Below, piece by piece: positions 19,720-30,190 of a stretch of 35,127 nucleotides of DNA. The notes under the pieces are model-generated. The model was not told the DNA's origin, ran no database searches, and saw nothing but the letters and a program-made list of their open reading frames with translations. Every line of letters begins with the position of its first letter. Positions within the stretch are counted from its first letter, which is position 1. Location of the stretch: contig NZ_JAAFYZ010000099.1 of assembly GCF_018274385.1 (NCBI RefSeq), positions 1 to 35,127 of the forward strand, in the 5' to 3' direction. Both the position numbers and the translations under genes were made by a program. Origin of the DNA: Catenulispora pinistramenti (GTDB taxonomy: Bacteria > Actinomycetota > Actinomycetes > Streptomycetales > Catenulisporaceae).

Positions 19720-20385
19720 GTGACGACAGAGCTGCCGCTGTTCCCCCTCGGAAGCGTGCTCTTCCCGGGCGTCGTGCTCCCCTTGCACATCTTCGAGCAC
19801 CGGTACCGGCAGCTGGTGCGCGACCTGTCGGCGCTGCCGGAGGGCGCGCCGCGGCGGTTCGGCGTGCTGGCCATAAAGGACGGCCACGAGGTCGGACGCG
19901 GCAACGTCATGGCGCTGTACGACGTGGGATGCACGGCCGAGATCGACTCGATCGTCGAGTACGAGGACGGCCGCTTCGACATCACCACGACCGGCGTGCA
20001 CCGGTTCCGGCTGGAGGCCTTCGACGACGACGGCCCCTACGCGCGCGGCGAGGTCGAGCTGCTGGACGAGGTCGCCGGGCCCGAGGCGGAGATGCTGGGG
20101 CCGGGGCTGACGGCGCTGTTCCGCAAGTACCAGGCCGCGTTGTCGGAGCTGCGCGGGGTGCAGGTCGGATCGATACCGGAGCTGCCGGAGGACCCGACGG
20201 TGCTGTCCTATCTGATCGGCGCGGCGACCGTACTGGACACCTACGAGAAGCAGCGGTTGCTGACCACGGAGACGACCGCCGAGCGGCTGCGGTCCGAGGC
20301 GAAGATCCTGCGGCGGGAGACCGGGATCTTGAAGAACCTGCCGTCGCTGCCGGCGGTGGATCTGCTGCGGCGGCGCAGTAGATAG
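19720..20385 (+). CDS. LON substrate-binding-domain protein (Lon N-terminal domain, stand-alone)
   Basis: Protein of 221 aa made only of the Lon N-terminal (PUA-like plus helical) domain, without the AAA+ and protease parts. The start ELPLFPLGSVLFPGVVLPLHIFEHRYRQLV is the family hallmark; further blocks are RFGVLAI, GCTAEI, TGVHRFRLE and the helical SYLIGAATVLDTYEKQRLL with ERLRSEAKILRRE. Such stand-alone proteins are common in actinobacteria beside hisD; their role is unknown, perhaps substrate or partner recognition. Confidence 0.9.
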   Translation: MTTELPLFPLGSVLFPGVVLPLHIFEHRYRQLVRDLSALPEGAPRRFGVLAIKDGHEVGRGNVMALYDVGCTAEIDSIVEYEDGRFDITTTGVHRFRLEAFDDDGPYARGEVELLDEVAGPEAEMLGPGLTALFRKYQAALSELRGVQVGSIPELPEDPTVLSYLIGAATVLDTYEKQRLLTTETTAERLRSEAKILRRETGILKNLPSLPAVDLLRRRSR

Positions 20386-20495
20386 GTGCGGCGCTTGTCG
20401 GTGCGGCAGCGGCTCAGCTGCGGCTGGTAAGCGACGCGCCCGAAGCGCCGCCGCACCCGCAGGTCAGCGCGTCCGCAGGTCCGCGCTTCGGCAGG

Positions 20496-21620
20496 TCAGC
20501 CGAGCGAAGTGTCCGCCTGGGAGGCACCGGTGTTCGCACCCGGTGTGGTGCCGGGCCCCTTGTCTTCCGGTGCGTCGCCCGCTTCCGGCGCGACCGGTCC
20601 CGGCTGGGACTGGGGCTGGGACTGCTGCGACTGCGGCTGTCCGTTCTGCCCACCGCCCGGCTGCCGCACCGGGTTGTAGTCGTGACGCGCGTCATTGACC
20701 GGGAGGTACCCGTGCTCCTCGCCGAAGGCCTGCCACGGTGGCGGCGTCGGCTTGGTGAAGGCCGCGGTCAGCGCCAGGAACAGCACCATCCCGAGCAGCG
20801 GCGCGGCCAGGTAGAGCCCCTGGGCGTGCAGGGCGACCGGGGCGTGGAAGTTGTGCCCGGCGGCGATGATGTGCAGCACGGTCAGCGGATCCGGCATCGA
20901 GACCCAGCGGCCGAGCGCGGCGGCGATCGTGGCCGCGGCCAGCCCGCCGAGCAGCACCCCGGCCCAGGCGCCGACGCCGGCGCCGTCCCGGTGGCCCTGG
21001 CGGTCCCGCTCACCGGCGAACGGCCCGCGGCGGGCCAGGAAGAACCCGAGGACGGCCAGCAGCAGACCGACGATCGCGGTGAAGACGAAGTAGTACCCGT
21101 CGACGCTCGCGATGCCCTTGGCCTCCGGCTCGACCAGCAGCGCGGACTGGTCCACGCCGGATGTCACCTGGGAGACCGCGTTGGCCGGCAGCGTCAGCCA
21201 CACCGTCGGCGCGAAGCGGTACCAGGCCAGCCCGGCCAGCACGCCCAGCACGGCTCCGGTGACCAGCAGCACCGCCGCGACCAGGATGTCGGGCAGCCAC
21301 TGGATCAGGGTCACCTGGAGCGAGCGCCGCGAGCCGGCCGGGGCGCCGTAGCCGCCGGGGCCGACCGGGCCGCCGGGACCGACCGCGGCGGCGGGACCAA
21401 CGGGCCCGCCGTAACCGCCCGGCCCAGCGGAACCGCCCGGACCGGCCGGAGCACGGTACCCGGCCGGGCCTCCCGATCCACCGGGGCCCACCGGCGTCGG
21501 GCCCGACACCCCGGGCGCCGGGGGCGCGCCGGAAGCACTCTGCGGTTCCTCATAGGGGTTCCGCCGAGGCGAGGAACCCGGGCCCTGCCCATCGGCAGTC
21601 GGCGAAGTCTGGTCGTTCAT
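20496..21620 (-). CDS. Membrane protein with a Gly/Pro-rich N-terminus (DUF2567-like)
   Basis: Protein of 374 aa. Residues 1-95 are a disordered Pro/Gly/Ala tract (repeated GPGG, GYGAP). Four hydrophobic segments follow: about 106-130 (ILVAAVLLVTGAVLGVLAGLAWY), 177-196 (VFTAIVGLLLAVLGFFLA), 212-235 (GAWAGVLLGGLAAATIAAAL) and 268-290 (LYLAAPLLGMVLFLALTAAF). An extracytoplasmic loop between helices 1 and 2 includes PTVWLTLPANAV. The C-terminal 80 residues are Gln/Pro/Ser-rich with SQPQSQ repeats. The layout and position next to the LON-domain gene and hisD resemble actinobacterial DUF2567 proteins; function is unknown. The 110-bp gap to the convergent LON gene holds an imperfect inverted repeat (GGTGCGGC near 20385, GCCGCCGCACC near 20450) that might act as a shared terminator. 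Confidence 0.75.
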   Translation of the reverse strand: MNDQTSPTADGQGPGSSPRRNPYEEPQSASGAPPAPGVSGPTPVGPGGSGGPAGYRAPAGPGGSAGPGGYGGPVGPAAAVGPGGPVGPGGYGAPAGSRRSLQVTLIQWLPDILVAAVLLVTGAVLGVLAGLAWYRFAPTVWLTLPANAVSQVTSGVDQSALLVEPEAKGIASVDGYYFVFTAIVGLLLAVLGFFLARRGPFAGERDRQGHRDGAGVGAWAGVLLGGLAAATIAAALGRWVSMPDPLTVLHIIAAGHNFHAPVALHAQGLYLAAPLLGMVLFLALTAAFTKPTPPPWQAFGEEHGYLPVNDARHDYNPVRQPGGGQNGQPQSQQSQPQSQPGPVAPEAGDAPEDKGPGTTPGANTGASQADTSLG

Positions 21621-21719
21621 CGTCCATCAGCTTTTCATGCCGCACCCCCTCCTGACAGCCGGGAGTGGCGGATGATGGCTAAGAGAACTCCTAGAACCTG
21701 CTGATGGCACCATTACCGC

Positions 21720-22217
21720 ATGGCAGCGAAGAACCGTCAGACCTCCGGCACTCCGGCGACCGCCCTGCTCAGCAAGGAAGGCGTGGAGTTCACCGTCCAC
21801 ACCTACGACCACGACCCGGCCGCCGCGTCCTATGGCCGGGAGGCGGCGGACGTGCTGGGCGTCGAGCCCGAGCGGGTGTTCAAGACGCTGGTCGCCGAGG
21901 TGGACGGGACGCTGACCGTGGCCGTGGTCCCGGTGTCCGGATCGCTGGACCTCAAGGCGCTCGCCACGGCGGTCGGCGGGAAGAAGGCGGCGATGGCCGA
22001 CCCGGCGGCGGTCACCCGCACCACCGGCTACGTCCTCGGCGGCGTCTCCCCGCTCGGGCAGCGCAAGGCGCTGCCGACCGTCGTCGATGAAACCGCACTG
22101 TTGTTCGACACCATGTTCTGCTCGGCCGGGAAGCGCGGGATGGAGATCGAGCTGGCCCCCGACGAGCTGGTGCGGCTGACCGACGCGGTGGTCGCGGAGA
22201 TCGGGCGGGAGGGGTAG
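21720..22217 (+). CDS. ybaK: Cys-tRNA(Pro)/Cys-tRNA(Cys) deacylase YbaK
   Basis: Editing-domain protein (165 aa) of the YbaK/EbsC family that hydrolyses mischarged Cys-tRNA(Pro). Visible family blocks: SKEGVEFTVHTYDHDP, the ERVFKTLVAEVDG segment with the conserved lysine, AVVPVSGSLDLKALA, KKAAMADPAAVTRTTGYVLGGVSPLGQRK and the DTMFCSAGKRGMEIELAPDEL end. The ATG at 21720 has no clear ribosome site; CACCAT 6 nt upstream is a weak leaderless-type match. Convergent with the next gene, 19 bp apart. Confidence 0.92.
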   Translation: MAAKNRQTSGTPATALLSKEGVEFTVHTYDHDPAAASYGREAADVLGVEPERVFKTLVAEVDGTLTVAVVPVSGSLDLKALATAVGGKKAAMADPAAVTRTTGYVLGGVSPLGQRKALPTVVDETALLFDTMFCSAGKRGMEIELAPDELVRLTDAVVAEIGREG

Positions 22218-22236
22218 GCGCAGGAGCAGGCAGGCA

Positions 22237-23121
22237 TCAGCCCTCCTCCAACACCCGCATCTCCACCCGCGTCCCCCGCAGCACCGCGTACACCATCGAG
22301 AAGGCGACGATCGCCTCCGCCCAGAGGAACACCGTGTAGTCCAGCAGGCAGCCGATCGGCGGCTGACCCGGCGCGGTGTTCCGGTACCCGGCCAGGGCGA
22401 ACAGCGAGGCCGCCATCCAGCCCAGGCCCGGCCACACCATGCCCAGGCTCCTGCGGGCCATCACCAGGGCGCCGGTCAGGACCGACAGTGCCAGGGCCCA
22501 CATGATCACGTACATCAGCCAGACCATCGCGAAGGTGCCCCGGGTGCGGCGCAGCTGGAGGTCGAAGCCGGGCTCCTCGGGGTCGCCGTTCTCGGCCGCG
22601 CGGGTCACGAAACCCGGGTCCGAGTCGACGACCGCGACCGCGATCGGGGCCGGCCGGCCGCCGACCGTCGCCGAGAAGGCGAGCGTGGTCGAGTAGCGGT
22701 CGAACGGATAGTCCGCGATGTCACCGCCGGGCAGGTCCATCAGCATGTCCTTGGACACGACGCGCTTGCCCGCCGGGTACGTCAGCTCGCCGCTGGACAG
22801 CGACGATGTCTCGATCGTCACGTCCTGCGCCGGGAACACCTCGTCGCCGTCCTTGGCGTACTTCCCGACCAGGGTCACGAACACCCGCACCTGGGCATCG
22901 TTGCGGGCCGCCTCGACCCGGTTGATCGTCGCCACGATGTCGACCCGGTCCGGGGCGCCGGTCGCGCCCGCGCCGAAGCCGCTGTGCCGGCCGCCCCGGT
23001 CCAGGTGGGACAGGTACACGCCGACCCCGGTGGCCAGCGCCACCAGCAGGACCGCGCCGGCCATCGCCGCCCAGGTGCGCGGGTGGGCCGGCGGCCACCA
23101 CCACGCCGATTTCGTCGCCAC
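22237..23121 (-). CDS. Membrane protein with DUF4436-like architecture
   Basis: Protein of 294 aa from a GTG start. One N-terminal transmembrane helix (WAAMAGAVLLVALATGVGVYL, about 17-37) anchors an extracytoplasmic beta-rich domain (about 40-195) containing RVDIVATINRVE, PAQDVTIETSSL, LPGGDIADYPFDRYSTTLAFSATV. The PFDRY segment is characteristic of DUF4436 and related ligand-domain-like membrane proteins. Three more helices follow at about 200-222 (FAMVWLMYVIMWALALSVLTGAL), 228-248 and 258-280. Function is unknown. The C-terminus ends EMRVLEEG. Confidence 0.75.
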   Translation of the reverse strand: MATKSAWWWPPAHPRTWAAMAGAVLLVALATGVGVYLSHLDRGGRHSGFGAGATGAPDRVDIVATINRVEAARNDAQVRVFVTLVGKYAKDGDEVFPAQDVTIETSSLSSGELTYPAGKRVVSKDMLMDLPGGDIADYPFDRYSTTLAFSATVGGRPAPIAVAVVDSDPGFVTRAAENGDPEEPGFDLQLRRTRGTFAMVWLMYVIMWALALSVLTGALVMARRSLGMVWPGLGWMAASLFALAGYRNTAPGQPPIGCLLDYTVFLWAEAIVAFSMVYAVLRGTRVEMRVLEEG

Positions 23122-23170
23122 GGGACCAAGTCAACCGCCATGATCGCCGCGGACCGCGCCGCAACGCCGC

Positions 23171-23191
23171 AGAGCCCGATGAAAGGGCTCG
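23171..23191 (-). terminator. Weak hairpin downstream of the pseudouridine synthase gene
   Basis: A 6-bp stem (GAGCCC/GGGCTC) around a 7-nt loop lies 36 bp beyond the synthase stop, in the 105-bp gap before the DUF4436-like gene. The stem is short and no U-tract follows, so it is only a possible terminator. Confidence 0.28.
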
Positions 23192-23226
23192 CATCTTCGC
23201 CCGAGAACGGTGCCGCAGAGCCGGCG

Positions 23227-24156
23227 TCAGCTCTCTGCCGCGATGAGGTCCAGCGCGTGCTGCAAGTCGTCCGGATACCGGCTCTCGTACTGCGCCCACT
23301 CCCCGGTCCCCGGGTGCTCGAACCCCAGGCTCACCGCGTGCAGCCACTGCCGGGTCAGGCCCAGCCGCTCCCCCAGCTTCGGGTCCGCGCCGTACTGCAG
23401 GTCCCCGACGCACGGGTGCCGCAGCGCGGCCATGTGCACCCGGATCTGGTGCGTCCGGCCGGTCTCCAGCTTGATCGCCAGCAGCGTCGCGGCCCGGTAC
23501 GCCTCGATCGTCTCGTAGTGCGTGACGCTGTCCTTGCCGTCCCGGACCACCGCGAACTTGTAGTCGTGGTGCGGGTGCCGGCCGATCGGCGCGTCCACGG
23601 TCCCGCGCATCGGGTCCGGGTGCCCCTGCACCAGCGTGTGGTAGCGCTTGTCCACGGTCCGGTCCCGGAACGCCTGCTTGAGCAGGGTGTAGGCGCGCTC
23701 GGACTTGGCCACCACCATCAACCCGCTGGTTCCGACGTCCAGCCGGTGCACGATGCCCTTGCGCTCGGCCGAACCGGAGGTCGAGATCCGGTAGCCGGCC
23801 GCGGCCAGCCCGCCGACCACGGTCGGCCCCAGCCAGCCCGGGCTCGGGTGCGCCGCGACGCCGACCGGCTTGTCGATGACCACGATGTCCTCGTCGTCGT
23901 GCACGATCCGCATACCCTCGACGGCCTCGACGCGCACCGCCACCGGGTCCACGACCGGCGGCAGCTCGATCTCCAGCCACGCCCCGCCGCGCACCCGGTC
24001 GGACTTCCCGGCCTCGGCGCCGTCCACCCGCACGTGCCCGGCCGCGGCCAGTTCGGCGGCCCGGGTCCGGGACAGACCGAACATGCGGGCCAGCGCGGCG
24101 TCGAGGCGTTCGCCCTCGAGCCCGTCCGGGATGGGGAGGCTGCGGAGATCAGACAT
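23227..24156 (-). CDS. rluD: RluA/RluD-family pseudouridine synthase
   Basis: RNA pseudouridine synthase of 309 aa, likely acting on large-subunit rRNA. An N-terminal S4 domain ([40 protein letters not shown]) precedes the catalytic domain with Asp140 in [18 protein letters not shown], the KRYHTLVQG strand and the [22 protein letters not shown] motif. The ATG at 24156 is preferred: GATAAT ends 7 nt before it and the upstream ATG at 24165 lies inside that hexamer. The gene follows lspA by about 50 bp, the usual actinobacterial order. RluD (sites 1911/1915/1917) is the best guess; RluA/RluC specificity cannot be excluded. Confidence 0.92.
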   Translation of the reverse strand: MSDLRSLPIPDGLEGERLDAALARMFGLSRTRAAELAAAGHVRVDGAEAGKSDRVRGGAWLEIELPPVVDPVAVRVEAVEGMRIVHDDEDIVVIDKPVGVAAHPSPGWLGPTVVGGLAAAGYRISTSGSAERKGIVHRLDVGTSGLMVVAKSERAYTLLKQAFRDRTVDKRYHTLVQGHPDPMRGTVDAPIGRHPHHDYKFAVVRDGKDSVTHYETIEAYRAATLLAIKLETGRTHQIRVHMAALRHPCVGDLQYGADPKLGERLGLTRQWLHAVSLGFEHPGTGEWAQYESRYPDDLQHALDLIAAES

Positions 24157-24163
24157 GGGGACC

Positions 24164-24169
24164 ATTATC
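24164..24169 (-). promoter_or_regulatory. Possible -10 element GATAAT for the pseudouridine synthase
   Basis: GATAAT on the minus strand ends 7 nt before the ATG at 24156 with no Shine-Dalgarno sequence between. It would give the gene its own leaderless transcript in addition to read-through from lspA. Confidence 0.4.
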
Positions 24170-24205
24170 CGCCCGGCGCGGCACCGCCGGCGGCCACTCT
24201 CAGTG

Positions 24206-25087
24206 TCAGGCCTGGTCCTGCGACTTCGGGTCCTCGCTCGTGGCCTGCGCGGGTGCGGTGTCCTTCTGCCGGGTCCCGTCCGGCTGCATCCCCAGGAAGG
24301 ACAGCAGCACCATCAGACAGCCGCCGATCACGATCGAGCTGTCGGCCAGGTTGAACACCGGGAAGTCGTAGTGCACCAGCGGGAAGGTCCGGATCTGCAG
24401 GAAGTCCACGACGTCGCCGCGGCCCACGCCGGGCGAGCGGAACAGCCGGTCGCTCAGGTTGCCCAGCGCGCCGCCGAGCAGCAGCCCGAGCGCGATGGCC
24501 CAGGGCAGCGAGCGCAGGTTGCGCGCCACCCGCAGGATGACGAACACCACCCCGGCCGCGATGAAGGTGAAGACCCAGGTCTGGCCCTCGCCGATGTTGA
24601 AGGCCGCGCCGGGGTTGCGGATCAGGTTGAAGTCCAGGAAGCCGCCGGGAACGCGGTACGGCGGGCGGTCCTGGAGCTTGGCGACCACCAGGGCCTTGCT
24701 GACCGCGTCCACGGTCAGGGCCAGGGCCGCGAAGATCAGGACGATCAGGATGCGGCGCTTGCCGCGCGGGGCTGCCTGCTCGACAGCTTCCGGCGCAGTG
24801 GCTTCCTGGGCTGTGGCTTCCGAGGCAGTGGCTCCGGGGACAACGGACTCGGCGGCGGCCGACTCGCCAGACTCGGCCAGCTCGGCCGGCGTGCCCTTTT
24901 CGGCCGACGCGTCCGACTCAGCCGACTCAGCCGACTCAGCCGCGCTGGGCACGGCCCGGCCGGCCGGAGCCGGTTCGGTTTCGGTCCCGTCGCCGGCACC
25001 GGACCTGCCGGTCCCCTCATCGGTCTCGTCGACGATCCCGGCCACGTCCTCGGCCACCTCTGCGTCCGCGCGTACTTCTGAAGCCAC
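24206..25087 (-). CDS. lspA: Lipoprotein signal peptidase LspA with a long acidic N-terminal extension
   Basis: Membrane aspartyl protease (signal peptidase II) of 293 aa that cleaves prolipoprotein signal peptides. Four transmembrane helices lie at about 112-135, 171-188, 195-212 and 251-268. The conserved NPGAAF motif and catalytic Asp213 (GNLSDRLF) and Asp249 (FNLADSSI) are present. The first ~105 residues are an Ala/Glu/Ser-rich, disordered, cytoplasmic tail containing a 9-bp tandem repeat; typical LspA is about 160-200 aa. Of two possible GTG starts, 25087 is chosen because TAGGGT lies exactly 6 nt upstream, whereas the GTG at 25093 is immediately next to that hexamer and could not be in the transcript. 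Confidence 0.93.
   Translation of the reverse strand: MASEVRADAEVAEDVAGIVDETDEGTGRSGAGDGTETEPAPAGRAVPSAAESAESAESDASAEKGTPAELAESGESAAAESVVPGATASEATAQEATAPEAVEQAAPRGKRRILIVLIFAALALTVDAVSKALVVAKLQDRPPYRVPGGFLDFNLIRNPGAAFNIGEGQTWVFTFIAAGVVFVILRVARNLRSLPWAIALGLLLGGALGNLSDRLFRSPGVGRGDVVDFLQIRTFPLVHYDFPVFNLADSSIVIGGCLMVLLSFLGMQPDGTRQKDTAPAQATSEDPKSQDQA
24915..24941. repeat. 9-bp tandem repeat in lspA, three units
   Basis: Three perfect GACTCAGCC units encode part of the Ala/Glu/Ser-rich tail (repeated AES) of the LspA N-terminal extension. Confidence 0.9.
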
Positions 25088-25093
25088 GCGCAC

Positions 25094-25099
25094 ACCCTA
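25094..25099 (-). promoter_or_regulatory. -10 element TAGGGT of lspA
   Basis: Minus-strand TAGGGT lies 6 nt before the GTG at 25087, and this spacing decides the start of the gene. Confidence 0.48.
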
Positions 25100-25144
25100 C
25101 CTTCGCGGCCGGGACCACGAAGCACGATCACGCCCGAGAAGATC

Positions 25145-25173
25145 GCCGGCCCGGCGGCGAGCGCCGGGCCGGC
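25145..25173 (-). terminator. GC-rich hairpin terminator after the DksA/TraR-type gene
   Basis: A perfect 12-bp stem (GCCGGCCCGGCG and its complement) with a 5-nt loop starts 7 bp beyond the stop codon. On the minus strand it is followed by GATCTTCTC, a weak pyrimidine tail. It separates the gene from lspA. Confidence 0.68.
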
Positions 25174-25179
25174 CTCAGC

Positions 25180-25929
25180 TCAGCGCCGCTCCTGCTTCTG
25201 CTTGCAGCTCATGCACAGCGTGGCCCGCGGGAAGGCCTGCAGCCGGTACTTGCCGACCGGCTCGCCGCAGGACTCGCAGATCCCGTAGGTCCCGGCCGCC
25301 AGCCGGGCCAGCGCGCGCTCGGTCTGCTGGAGCATGTCGCGAGCATTGTTCGCTATCGACATCTCGTGCTCGCGCTCGAAGTTCTTGGTCCCGGCGTCGG
25401 CCTGGTCGTCGCCGGCCCCTTCGCCGGAGTCCCGGAGCAGGTCGGCGATGCCGGTCTCGGCCAGGCCGATCTCCCGGCGCAGCCGCTCGGCGTCCCCCTG
25501 CAGCTCGGCGTGCAGCTCGGCGACCTCGTCCGGGGTCCACGGGTCTTCCGCGGCCCGGTACGGGGGCAGTCCGGCGACGCCGGCCACGGTCTCGATGGTC
25601 TGCGTGACCGTCATGGCAGTCTCCTTCTCCACGGCGGGAGTCTTGGCCGGGTTCTTCACCGGCTGCTCTTTCACAGGCTGCGTGCTCGCTGGGGTCGTGC
25701 TCACCGGGGCCGTGCTCACCGGGGCCTTGGTGCCGGCCGTGGTGCGCCTGGCCTCCCCGGCTCCGGATCGGCGCGGCGGGGCCGACGTGGGGCGCGAGGC
25801 CGCCTTGGCCCCGGTCGCGGCCCGAGTCGGCTTGGGCACCGCCTGGCCGGCACCGGCGCCCGCCCCGGCGTGCGTGGCCCCCGTGGCCGCCTGTGATGCC
25901 TTCGTCCTGCTCGTCGTCACGGCCGTCAT
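25180..25929 (-). CDS. DksA/TraR-type zinc-finger protein with a long Ala/Thr/Pro-rich N-terminus
   Basis: Protein of 249 aa. The C-terminal ~145 residues match TraR/DksA proteins: a coiled-coil hairpin (DEVAELHAELQGDAERLRREI and MSIANNARDMLQQTERALARL) and a four-cysteine zinc finger with CESCGEPVGKYR and CMSCKQKQ. Such proteins bind RNA polymerase through the secondary channel, or in actinobacteria may have other roles. The first ~100 residues (TRTKASQAATG, repeated APVSTAPVST) are low-complexity and basic, like related streptomycete proteins. The ATG at 25929 follows GAGCGAGG; an ATG before MTVTQTIETV (residue 106) would give the bare domain. It lies between lspA and DUF167/ileS, the common actinobacterial order. 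Confidence 0.88.
   Translation of the reverse strand: MTAVTTSRTKASQAATGATHAGAGAGAGQAVPKPTRAATGAKAASRPTSAPPRRSGAGEARRTTAGTKAPVSTAPVSTTPASTQPVKEQPVKNPAKTPAVEKETAMTVTQTIETVAGVAGLPPYRAAEDPWTPDEVAELHAELQGDAERLRREIGLAETGIADLLRDSGEGAGDDQADAGTKNFEREHEMSIANNARDMLQQTERALARLAAGTYGICESCGEPVGKYRLQAFPRATLCMSCKQKQERR
25681..25725. repeat. 15-bp tandem repeat in the DksA/TraR-type gene
   Basis: Two perfect CGTGCTCACCGGGGC units (25696-25725) preceded by one degenerate unit. They encode the APVST repeats of the N-terminal tail. Confidence 0.85.
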
Positions 25930-26174
25930 CCTCGCTCTCTGACGTGGCGGCGCCGGGCACTTCCGATGAGTGCCGCAACCCGTCCGCCCCCAACTCACAC
26001 GCGACGTGTAGCGTGCCCGCCTCAGGCGCCCGCTAATCACGCTTCGTGAGGGGAGAAACGTCCCATGCCGCCCACCAGTTCCCGTCGAACACATGCGCAC
26101 CAAACATTCACTCGTTCGGGCTAAGTCGCCGGGAGAGGCGCCGGAACTGGGCGTTCCCCGCGGGTCCGCCCGGT

Positions 26175-26473
26175 TCAGCCGAGCAGGTCCCGCACCAGCT
26201 CGCGCACGGTATCCGGGTCTTCCGAAGAAACACCTAAGACTTTGTCCCGCGAGCTGGCTCCCATGATTTTAAAGATGAAGTACAGATCAACAGCACCGCC
26301 CGGCGCGGCATTCCCAGCGCCTCGGCGACCGCCCGAAGCGCCGCCTCGGTCGCCGCGCCGTCGATCGCCTTCGCCGAAACGGACACGATGAGTGACGTCT
26401 GGCCGTACCGTCCGCCGACCCGCGTACGCGAACTCCCCGGCTTCACGCGAATTGGAATTCGGACCTCCTCCAT
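26175..26473 (-). CDS. DUF167 (YggU-family) protein with a -1 frameshift
   Basis: Two overlapping frames together encode one DUF167 domain. The first, from the ATG at 26473, reads IPIRVKPGSSRTRVGGRYG, SLIVSVSAKAIDGAATEAALRAVAEALG and MPRRAVLLI, then runs into unrelated residues and stops. The second supplies the missing end GASSRDKVLGV and TVRELVRDLLG. Slipping back one base at T TTA AAA (26267-26273) joins them into a 99-aa protein, a normal length for the family apart from about seven extra residues. The extra stretch (about 26262-26285) is AT-rich, unlike its surroundings. Either this is programmed -1 frameshifting or a small insertion has inactivated the gene. The 245 bp from the stop to the DksA-type gene hold only presumed promoter DNA. 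Confidence 0.72.
26267..26273 (-). other. Candidate -1 frameshift heptamer T TTA AAA
   Basis: In the zero frame the codons are TCT TTA AAA, so the heptamer has the X XXY YYZ form in register. A -1 slip leads directly into the frame that encodes the conserved DUF167 C-terminus. No strong downstream stimulatory structure is evident. Confidence 0.45.
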
Positions 26474-26485
26474 ACCCCTTACAAT
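26458..26485 (+). promoter_or_regulatory. Promoter of the ileS leader (TTCGGA-16-TACAAT)
   Basis: TACAAT at 26480-26485 is a near-consensus -10 element, with TTCGGA 16 bp upstream. Transcription would begin near 26492, just before the conserved T-box start sequence. The elements overlap the first codons of the divergent DUF167 gene. Confidence 0.55.
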
Positions 26486-26486
26486 G
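26481..26486 (-). promoter_or_regulatory. -10-like CATTGT for the DUF167 gene, overlapping the ileS -10
   Basis: Read on the minus strand, the same bases give CATTGT ending 7 nt before the DUF167 ATG. This would make a bidirectional promoter with a shared -10 region and a leaderless DUF167 mRNA. Confidence 0.35.
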
Positions 26487-26491
26487 ACACC

Positions 26492-26792
26492 AGTACCCGA
26501 GCAGGCAGCGACGGGACGAGTAGCGCGGCGGGAAAGCCTCAGCGATCCGGGGACGGTGCGAGCCCGGAGGCGGACGCCGCGCGAAAATCACCCCCGAGCC
26601 GCCGGAAGAAAGGGCACCAGCCCCAGTAGACCCGGCCGGATACCAATGAAGTGGACATATCGTTGACCACGGTGTGTCAAGGAGGGTGGTACCGCGGTAC
26701 CGGCGCCCCTATATAGAGAGTGGCTCTATAGAGGAACCGCCTGTGTCGTCCCTTCGTCGGTTTAGGACCTACGACGGAGGAAGGCACCGCGC
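26492..26792 (+). promoter_or_regulatory. T-box leader controlling ileS at translation initiation
   Basis: A tRNA-sensing riboswitch of about 300 nt. It starts with GACGAGTAGCG (26514 on), followed by a Stem I with the GGGGACGGTGCGAGCCCGG hairpin and, on its 3' side, GAAAATCAC. ATC at 26587-26589 is the likely isoleucine specifier. The T-box bulge sequence GGGTGGTACCGCGG is at 26684-26697. Near the gene, CCTTCGTCG (26751-26759) can pair with CGACGGAGG (26772-26780), hiding the ribosome site GGAGGAAGG (26776-26784). No intrinsic terminator with a U-tract is present, so control is presumably at translation, as known for actinobacterial ileS T-boxes: uncharged tRNA-Ile frees the ribosome site. 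Confidence 0.9.
26708..26734 (+). other. AU-rich hairpin between the T-box motif and the ribosome-site sequestrator
   Basis: An 11-bp stem with one mismatch (CCTATATAGAG / CTCTATAGAGG) and a 5-nt loop. It is conspicuously AT-rich for this genome. Role unknown; it may act as a spacer helix in the leader. Confidence 0.6.
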
Positions 26793-29999
<3,207 letters not shown>

Positions 30000-30006
30000 G
30001 GCCGGG

Positions 30007-30066
30007 TGGTCTGAGGCTGGATGGTCTGAGGCTGGATGGTCTGAGGCTGGATGGTCTGGGGCTGGG
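30007..30066. repeat. 15-bp tandem repeat downstream of ileS, four units
   Basis: Three perfect TGGTCTGAGGCTGGA units and one with two changes fill the gap between the ileS stop and the terminator hairpin. A shorter relative of the unit overlaps the ileS stop codon itself, which may have seeded the expansion. Confidence 0.93.
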
Positions 30067-30103
30067 AAGGCCCGGGCTCCGCTGCATGCGGGGCTCGGGC
30101 CTT
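30067..30103 (+). terminator. Intrinsic terminator of ileS
   Basis: A 16-bp stem with two G-U pairs and a TGCAT loop starts with AAGGCCCG and ends with CGGGCCTT, followed by CTTCTTCTTC. This is the strongest terminator in the window. Confidence 0.88.
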
Positions 30104-30190
30104 CTTCTTCGGCTGCTTACTTCGGTCGGTCGGTCAGTCAGCTCGCTCAGCGTCCTTGTTCAGCAGGCTCGACCAGCTCAGCCGTCTTAT

